64,000 bases of DNA from Sipunculus nudus (taxonomy: Eukaryota > Annelida > Sipuncula > Golfingiida > Sipunculidae): assembly GCA_026874595.1 (NCBI GenBank), contig CM049320.1:15360488-15424487 (forward strand), given 5' to 3'. This document shows positions 59,901-64,000 of this stretch, piece by piece; the first letter of the stretch is position 1; the number at the start of each line of letters is the position of its first letter. Position numbers and translations under genes: made by a program. A model generated the notes under the pieces. That model saw only the letters and a list, made by a program, of their open reading frames with translations. It had not been told where the DNA came from and ran no database searches.

Positions 59901-62900
59901 TGAAACAAGCAGATAAAATAAAAATGAACTTTAGGAGTACTTATTGTTTTGTCACAAGCGCTTTTTTCTTATTGCTCTGCTTCTCTACATCAACTTCTTG
60001 AGATCAAACCTAATGAAAAGGTATGCAAGGTTCCAAATAGGAAACCACTTTGGAATCATACAGGGGACTTTTTAAGTAGTGTCAACATGTATGACAATTA
60101 CCTTTCTGTCGTCTCCTATTTTTCATAAAACTTCTGAAAGGTTTTAGCACCAATGTAAAGCTGAATTGCACTATACATCCATAATTTTACTAAGAGCCCT
60201 CAAGTTTACATAGAGGAGATGTTGCCATGATTATGTGAACTGTCCCCCAGTCCTTTGCAATAGGATATTAACTGGTACCCCACTTCAAACATATTGCTGT
60301 TGGAACTGGGTAAAGCAGGCATTTATAGGGCCCTGTGCTGGGTACCATTCGACCAATGACCACTCACAACAAGTTCATAAAGATTGTTATGTTTGAATCA
60401 CAGCGTGCTAACAAGGAGCTTAAGGGATGTTTCATTAAAATATTAAGGCAGGAACATGGAAATGTTTCAAGAAAAACCCATTCACTACTAAAGACATAAG
60501 CCCATTTATTTTGATGTGTACTTGTAGCACTTTAAAGTGTATTTTGGTCCCTTCTACAATTTCACCATTATACGGCCTAATGTACAGGTCATTTCTACAA
60601 CTGTAATGGTATCACAACTGTAGATTCCACAATAAAGAGTACTTACAGCTTTTAACATTGACAAAAACAGATTATTCCCCTTTAAAGCATGTTTAAAACA
60701 ACAAAGTGAAACTTGTGTTTACACTTGAAATTATTTGTCCTTCATTTAGTAAAAAATTTATATGTAGCTAGGAATTCCACAATGTAAAGATTATACTTTT
60801 GGGTTTCAACATGCACTTGACTGCATAGTCCTGACCAAACTAAGTTTTGAAATCATATAATGATGTTATACATTTTGACATGAGAGTCAGTAGAGCCAAT
60901 TGTATTGTTTATGCGTGGCTTTATTGTAAATTAAAATTGCTAACTAAAGGACTGCCTTATTAATTATAACTGTTGTGTTTAAAATAGTTCTTCAGAACGT
61001 TTCGAGTGGAACAAAATGTTACGATAGACTACCTGCACCATCAACAGCTCTCCGAACTGACTGAAATACGAGCGCAGGTCATCTTCGTTGCTCTTCCATG
61101 GCAAGCCAAGAACAATCAGGTCGCTACATTTCTGGCGTTCAACACGTTTTGTTTTGACCATGGGGTTTTCCAGACCATCATCACCTTTGCGTTTGTTCTC
61201 TGCAACAGAATTGTTGTTCCCTTTACAATCTGAAACAAGATGCTGTGCAACTTAAACTGGCCTCAAATTGATGTGTGTTCATGTTATATCTTCAATTCCT
61301 GAAACTTCATATTATATAATCACAACTCATCTACCATGGCTGTTGGTCCCACTATCAAAAACAAAAATTCCATCACTAGTATACTGAGCTACAGACAGAT
61401 CATAGCCAACACAACAGAATACAATCAGATATTTCTCTTTATCATCTGTTAACTTAAATACACTTGTAAATTGACACGCTAATAATTCAAACACTAAATC
61501 ATGGGTATGAGGATGACAATAACAAAACAATGTTACATAATCCTACACTTTCAGAGAACTGGCTCATAAATCTGAATTTTTCTGCACCACTTAAGATGAA
61601 GTTGCACAAATTATGTTTACAGTAGTGCACACAATTTATGCATCAAATCATCAGAATACATAGAACCCATATATAGTCATTTATGTACAATGTTTAGGAC
61701 AACAAGTTTTATAAAAACCAAAATATTCTACAACTGGAAATGTTAACTGGCTCACTTGGTATTACCATGTACGTTGTCTATATTACTTTGTATACTAGAA
61801 TAACCAAATACAATTTACTTGCTTACAGTCAGTTGCAATATTCCACTTGTATGCTCAAAAGACTGGATTAATTATAGGCTGTTGCTATTGGTCCGGGCCC
61901 GGACCCATTATGCAGCCGGCTATTCGTCCGGCACTTCCTGTGCACATGCGCAGTTGCACCGTAATGCAGAAGTGCCGGGCGCAGACTACGCAAAGCTAAT
62001 GGTCCGGCACTCTTTGAATCTGGCTCAGTACCGGTACTTCATATGATATACGCACGGCGCGGCAGTGAGTGCCGGACCCGCAACAATTGAGCTAGTAGTC
62101 CGGCAGTTTTATTTTATGTCACTTATAAAGCAAAAAAGACACTGCCGGATCCGCATCAATTGAGCTATTCGTCCCGCAGTTTTTATTTTATGTCACTTAA
62201 ATAGTAAAAGAGACGGTGCCGGACCCGCAACAACTGAGCTATTCGTCCGGCAGTTTTATTTTATGTCACTTATAAAGCAAAGAAGACACTGCCGGATCCG
62301 CATCAATTGAGCTATTCGTCCGGCAGTTTTATTTTATGTCACTTAAATAGTAAAAGAGACGGTGCCGGACCCGCAACAACTGAGCTATTCGTCCGGCAGT
62401 TTTATTTTATGTCACTTATATAGTAAAAATAGTCAGTGCCGGACAGGTCACCAACCACGACGGCAGCCATAGCGTTTGAAACGTTTTGTCCTTCTCGATG
62501 CTGGATGCTGTTCTTGCAATGCCGTACGCAGAAATGGAGGCTGCTTTTTGAAGCCTCATTTAACAGCTTATTCACAGCCATTTTAGCAGGAGAACGCCGT
62601 CGCTGGCACAGCACGGCTCAGTTTGGCTGTACCAGTCAAAACAAAATGCCCGTTTTCGGTTATCTGCGCAGTACGCCACTGCGCATGTAAACCGGAACTA
62701 GTACGGAAAAATAGCTGCACGGCAGTATTCACGGGTCCGGAGCTCTAGACACTTCGTTAATTATATATCAGGTCATCAGAAACATCCATGAAACCTCAGA
62801 CTAAACACAATGAAACACACTTTAATTTGAAGCAAAGAGCTGACATCAGTGGATAAATTATCATCTCTCGAAAATGCCAATTCAATATTGTGCAAATACT

Positions 62901-64000
62901 TCGTAAAATAAAGAAAACAAGAATGTTTTCTTCACCTGACAAGTGCTTAGATTTATTTCTTCTTGCACCACTCAGTAGCAGTGTCATAGCTGGCATAAAT
63001 GACTGCCGTGTCGGCAGGTGAACCGACTGCAGCACAAACGCTCTAAATATCTTTATTTCTTAAAATTATGGTACAACATTTCATAGATGTGTTCAACAAA
63101 TGATTATTTATCGACTGATGTTATATTCTGGCTCCAGATTGGAAATGGGTGTTTCTTAAGACAGAGAAGTACCCAAATACTGGTGTTTTGGGCGTTTCAG
63201 TGGACAGAATGAGACTATATCAATATTAATGTGTTCATTTACATCCACTGGTAAACTTTTCTTTTTAAAAAGGCACATGTTTTTAATATGGACCAGGGTA
63301 CTTATGTTATCATAATTTAGGTTTTTACTTGGACACTTTCGGCTCTTACACTTGTAGTCTAGGTGCTATGTGCTTTGTTTTTAAGATGATCACTATCAAC
63401 TATGACAAATTTTCTTGTTTGAAATCACAATTCCATTCCTGCAAACCTGGTACCAAAAAAAATTAAATTAAAACTTTAATATCTACCACATGATGGGTAA
63501 CGATTTGACATTAGGTGCGACACTAGTATTAAGATAGAATAGGAAAGCCTTGAACTGGTGATTAATAATTTATATAGGTTCTCTTCCATCTTATGCGATG
63601 AATATATTGGCTTGATAGTACTTGCCTTATTTTTCTCTAGCCCAACCCTATTTAGACAGTATTGTTCAAACCATTATGTCTCACTTTCAACTAATGTAAA
63701 GTCGCTCCCCGGATGATTTTAATATAACACAGAATAATGGGGTCTGTTTTGGATATTTATTGGGCTGGCAGAACTGCCTGAAACAATTCTAAAAATCCTG
63801 CAGGGGCCAGTTGCGAGAGAAAAACAAGTGCACGTGGCTCACACCAAAATTCATACAGCTTTACATTTTCCAATACTGATGGTTTATACCTTTAGGGAAT
63901 ACCACCATGTAGACATTCATTCCCCACTGTCCATCGGGAGGGTGTAGTCGTCCCTCAGACAGCCTTATTCCCCGCATACACCCCGTCTCGGGGTTTCTGT
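50164..64000 (-). CDS. TARDBP: TDP-43 (TAR DNA-binding protein 43), 5'-partial, four exons
   Basis: This is the nuclear hnRNP-like protein that binds UG-rich RNA and controls splicing, RNA stability and its own mRNA level. The join is complement(50164..50907, 54256..54396, 61033..61229, 63890..>64000). All introns are GT..AG and the phases agree, giving 396 residues plus a stop. In order they are: end of the N-terminal oligomerisation domain (residues 1-37); bipartite basic NLS (NKRK at 48-51, KTKR at 62-65); RRM1 with RNP2 LIVLGL and RNP1 [11 protein letters not shown]2 with RNP2 VFIGRC and RNP1 RAFAFVTF; then a Gly/Asn/Ser-rich low-complexity tail with the conserved helix around [12 protein letters not shown]. 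Human TDP-43 is 414 residues. About 42 N-terminal residues are missing here because their exon lies beyond position 64000. The assignment is from recognition of the domain sequences in the correct order and is very secure. Introns are 2660, 6636 and 3348 bp and are full of repeats. Confidence 0.97.
52817..53152. mobile_element. PIF/Harbinger-like MITE, copy 2
   Basis: A 336-bp element flanked by TAA on both sides (TAA|GGCC..GGCC|TAA). The terminal inverted repeats are GGCCAAAAWAAA, continuing into TATGGTTCTCAGGCAC; the right end reads GTGCCTGAGAACCATA then TTTTATTTTGGCC. A 3-bp TWA target duplication with GG-starting termini is typical of PIF/Harbinger. It is strongly similar along its whole length to the copy at 40057. 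No ORF. Confidence 0.85.
53524..53728 (+). mobile_element. Pearl-like element tail fragment
   Basis: It shows the family order: ATATAGGTCAC, then GTTTGCAAGG, GTTACAATTTGTGCCCTGCT, a degenerate ACGG tract (CGGACGGATGGCAGGAC), and the tail ATGACTGAAAGTCGGCCGAT ending in CTAAAAA. The hairpin arms are degraded relative to the intact tail at 28.9 kb. Confidence 0.6.
54046..54233 (+). mobile_element. Pearl-like element tail fragment beside TARDBP exon
   Basis: It contains the phrase TTTCAGATTCACAGGTTTAA, then GTGCCTTGTTAACAGACGAC, GACAAAAGACCATCACTATA, and GCTCAGATGACTTACAGTCA followed by GCTGAGCAAAAA. The terminal hairpin AGCTCAG..CTGAGC is kept. It ends about 20 bp from the 5' splice site of intron 3. 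Confidence 0.65.
54256..54396 (-). CDS. TARDBP: TARDBP exon: second half of RRM1
   Basis: This exon has 141 nt (47 codons), phase 0 at both ends, acceptor TTTCTATTTCAG and donor TCAAAG|GTAAGT. It encodes [18 protein letters not shown] (RNP1) through [10 protein letters not shown] to PNSK. The human counterpart is nearly identical over RNP1 and the HMIDGRWCD loop, including the Phe residues that stack on RNA bases. A pearl-like repeat fragment ends only about 20 bp downstream of the donor, inside intron 3. Confidence 0.96.
54994..55473 (+). CDS. Antisense ORF fragment resembling a transposon-associated uncharacterised protein
   Basis: The frame is open from just after TTCTGTATTAG (a plausible splice acceptor ending at 54993) to a TAA near 55473, about 159 codons. 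It reads [13 protein letters not shown], then C[11 protein letters not shown], H-x-x-GNH-x-x-C, [33 protein letters not shown] and EWNENVVRE. From memory this spacing (HW..C.GS..KLR, THYVE.FN..DK, Y..R..M..WNENV) belongs to a multicopy protein family in cnidarian, mollusc and fish genomes that looks transposon-derived; no function is assigned. There is no initiator ATG near the start (the first in-frame candidate is GTG), so it is a truncated copy or the last exon of a nested gene. It runs opposite to TARDBP within intron 2. Confidence 0.6.
   Translation, partial: DPFVTHVRTHIHWSMKHCDGSADKLRANMRGLVEHYKGNHANCFPSTRCKEEGALYETKCLITDQKAEQMLMKAITGLRVNKNAEDFILCQNTHYVEYFNNACLIYHDKILRISFGYDEYQRHSNMSVIEWNENVVRESTSVSNRMSVKNHEDNRDRKF
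56200..57316 (+). mobile_element. Pearl/Helentron-like non-autonomous element A (TARDBP intron 2)
   Basis: It starts CAAGTGACCCATGGGTCATG followed by ACGCTCAGCTGAC, the same head as the 7.3-kb element at 21.63 kb. It ends with an ACGG-rich tract (GGCCGGCCGAACGGACAGAC, about 57234) and the hairpin tail GTCAGCTGAGCTAAAAA. Inside are GGTGGCTCCACC at about 56388 and about 140-bp units carrying TGACCTTTGACC. There is no transposase ORF. Confidence 0.7.
56520..57050 (+). repeat. About 140-bp tandem units with TGACCTTTGACC motifs
   Basis: CTTGACCTTTGACCT or a one-base variant recurs at about 56543, 56679, 56818 and 56962, each followed by a T/C-rich CTTCCCCTRTTGGTAGGT block and GAAAGRTBDAARGDTTGGGATG. 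TGACCTTTGACCT is the reverse complement of a DR1 nuclear receptor element (AGGTCAAAGGTCA). The units sit inside pearl-like element A and are diverged from one another. Confidence 0.75.
57317..58635 (+). mobile_element. Pearl/Helentron-like element B with about 157-bp core monomers
   Basis: It begins directly after element A with ACACGTGGCCCATGGGCAAT and GATGCTCAGCT. It ends TAGCTCAGATGACTTAGAGT, then CAGCTAAGCTAAA. The core monomers are marked by ATTCTAGGCCTAAYRGATAC at about 57506, 57665, 57882, 58040, 58194, 58351 and 58508. Most spacings are 154-159 bp, with one of 217 bp. Each has the phrase AGGTCACHATGACCTAATTT. A monomer near 160 bp plus an ACGG-like tail (58545-58590) fits the bivalve pearl/BIV160 type. 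Confidence 0.72.
61033..61229 (-). CDS. TARDBP: TARDBP exon: NLS and first half of RRM1
   Basis: The acceptor is TCTTGTTTCAG at 61240-61230 and the donor is GTGCAG|GTAGTC, with GT at 61032-61031. The 197-nt length completes the split Asp codon and then reads 65 codons, ending in phase 0 after MVQ, as in vertebrate TDP-43. It encodes a poorly conserved linker, two basic clusters of the bipartite NLS (NKRK, KTKR), and RRM1 beta1 with RNP2 LIVLGLPW. An in-frame ATG at 61161 is internal to the linker and is not the true start, because the frame stays open and homologous upstream to the splice acceptor. Confidence 0.95.
61890..62440. repeat. GC-rich tandem array of about 75-bp units with GTCCGGCAG motif
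   Basis: From about 62060 the motif ATTCGTCCGGCAGTTTTATT recurs every 75-76 bp, at about 62095, 62167, 62243, 62318 and 62393. Two unit types alternate. One reads ACTGCCGGATCCGCATCAAT after TATAAAGCAAA; the other reads GGTGCCGGACCCGCAACAAC after AAATAGTAAA. The true period is therefore a dimer of about 151 bp. The left edge has a perfect 16-bp palindrome, GGTCCGGGCCCGGACC, at 61890-61905. TGCGCA cores that resemble NRF1 sites flank the array (about 61945 and 62685). It lies in TARDBP intron 1. Confidence 0.8.
62402..62581 (-). other. Candidate unrecognised minus-strand ORF next to promoter-like GC island
   Basis: An ATG in good context (CTAAAATGGCT) at 62581 opens about 60 codons starting [17 protein letters not shown] and running into the 75-bp array before a stop. 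Just upstream on this strand are TTCCGGTTTA and two TGCGCA cores, resembling ETS and NRF1 sites of TATA-less promoters. It could be an alternative first exon in TARDBP intron 1, the 5' end of a transposon gene, or chance. I recognise no domain. Confidence 0.25.
63890..64000 (-). CDS. TARDBP: TARDBP exon: end of N-terminal domain (partial)
   Basis: The reverse complement begins with the last two bases of a codon and then reads [10 protein letters not shown] and onward to MVVFPK. This matches the human stretch beginning YRNPVSQCMRG and ending in NYPKD. It ends AAAG|GTATAAAC, a donor in phase 1, so the next codon (Asp) is split across the intron. The segment belongs to the ubiquitin-like N-terminal domain that drives TDP-43 self-assembly. 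It runs off the window edge, so the exon start and the initiator ATG are not visible. Confidence 0.93.

Larger units (their letters stand above)
54397..61032 (-). other. TARDBP: TARDBP intron 2
   Basis: A 6636-bp intron that splits RRM1 after MVQ, bounded by GTAGTC at 61032 and CAG at 54399-54397. It holds an antisense transposon-type ORF (about 55.0-55.5 kb) and two pearl-like elements head to tail (56.2-58.6 kb). The stretches 54400-54960, 55500-56190 and 58640-61030 are AT-rich, without further coding or repeat structure that I can support. Confidence 0.9.
61230..63889 (-). other. TARDBP: TARDBP intron 1
   Basis: A 2660-bp intron with GT at 63889-63888 and AG at 61231-61230. From 61.87 to 62.75 kb it contains a GC-rich island with a tandem array, described separately. 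The rest (61232-61860 and 62760-63888) is AT-rich, with no coding signal or clear repeat. Confidence 0.9.

Noticed and set aside
61033-61161. TARDBP start at the ATG at 61161
   Set aside because: Homologous coding sequence continues upstream of it through a consensus acceptor to the N-terminal domain exon at 63890-64000.

Overview
This window reads as nuclear DNA from an animal, most likely a lophotrochozoan and probably a bivalve mollusc. It is AT-rich and gene-poor, has spliced genes with GT..AG introns, and is packed with microsatellites, poly(G)/poly(C) tracts and degraded transposons. The bivalve guess rests on two things: the protein sequence is of animal type, and the main repeat family has the architecture described for bivalve 'pearl'/BIV160-type elements (about 160-bp tandem core monomers, an ACGG-rich tract, a terminal hairpin). 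I cannot confirm the species.

Only one host gene can be assigned with confidence. TARDBP (TDP-43) lies on the minus strand and fills the right side of the window from the edge at 64000 down to a stop codon at 50164. Four coding exons are visible (64000-63890, 61229-61033, 54396-54256, 50907-50164). Their phases join cleanly and give 396 residues: the end of the N-terminal domain, the NLS, RRM1, RRM2 and the glycine-rich C-terminal domain with its conserved short helix. The exon holding the start codon is beyond the window. A good splice donor 4 nt after the stop codon hints at a 3'UTR intron.

The left 46 kb holds no host gene that I can support. Its layout is: a 19-bp minisatellite (0.96-1.24 kb); an ACTCGGACT-rich repeat (2.6-3.15 kb); degenerate repeats (4.7-5.6 kb); two inverted LTR-like copies (6.1-6.6 and 17.9-18.35 kb); a GGTGGCGCCACC-bearing array (9.3-10.5 kb); a 1-kb hAT-like element (11.96-13.0 kb); a TRIM-like direct-repeat pair (17.3-17.85 kb); a Tigger/pogo-like element carrying a zinc-ribbon ORF (19.2-20.1 kb); a foldback element (20.2-20.4 kb); a 7.3-kb pearl/Helentron-like element with near-identical 1.5-1.7 kb higher-order repeats (21.6-28.9 kb); a SINE-like fragment (32.2-32.4 kb); a 391-bp tandem duplication (33.9-34.7 kb); a 338-bp satellite array (35.3-37.7 kb); a Harbinger-like MITE (40.06-40.39 kb), with a second copy in TARDBP intron 3; and a GAGTCCATGGTGGACT minisatellite (45.2-46.5 kb).

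The TARDBP introns carry the same repeat families. They also hold an antisense transposon-type ORF (about 55.0-55.5 kb) and a GC-rich, promoter-like tandem array (61.9-62.7 kb). The most interesting structure is the family of arrays that share a GGTGGCGCCACC dyad and a Helitron-like 3' hairpin.
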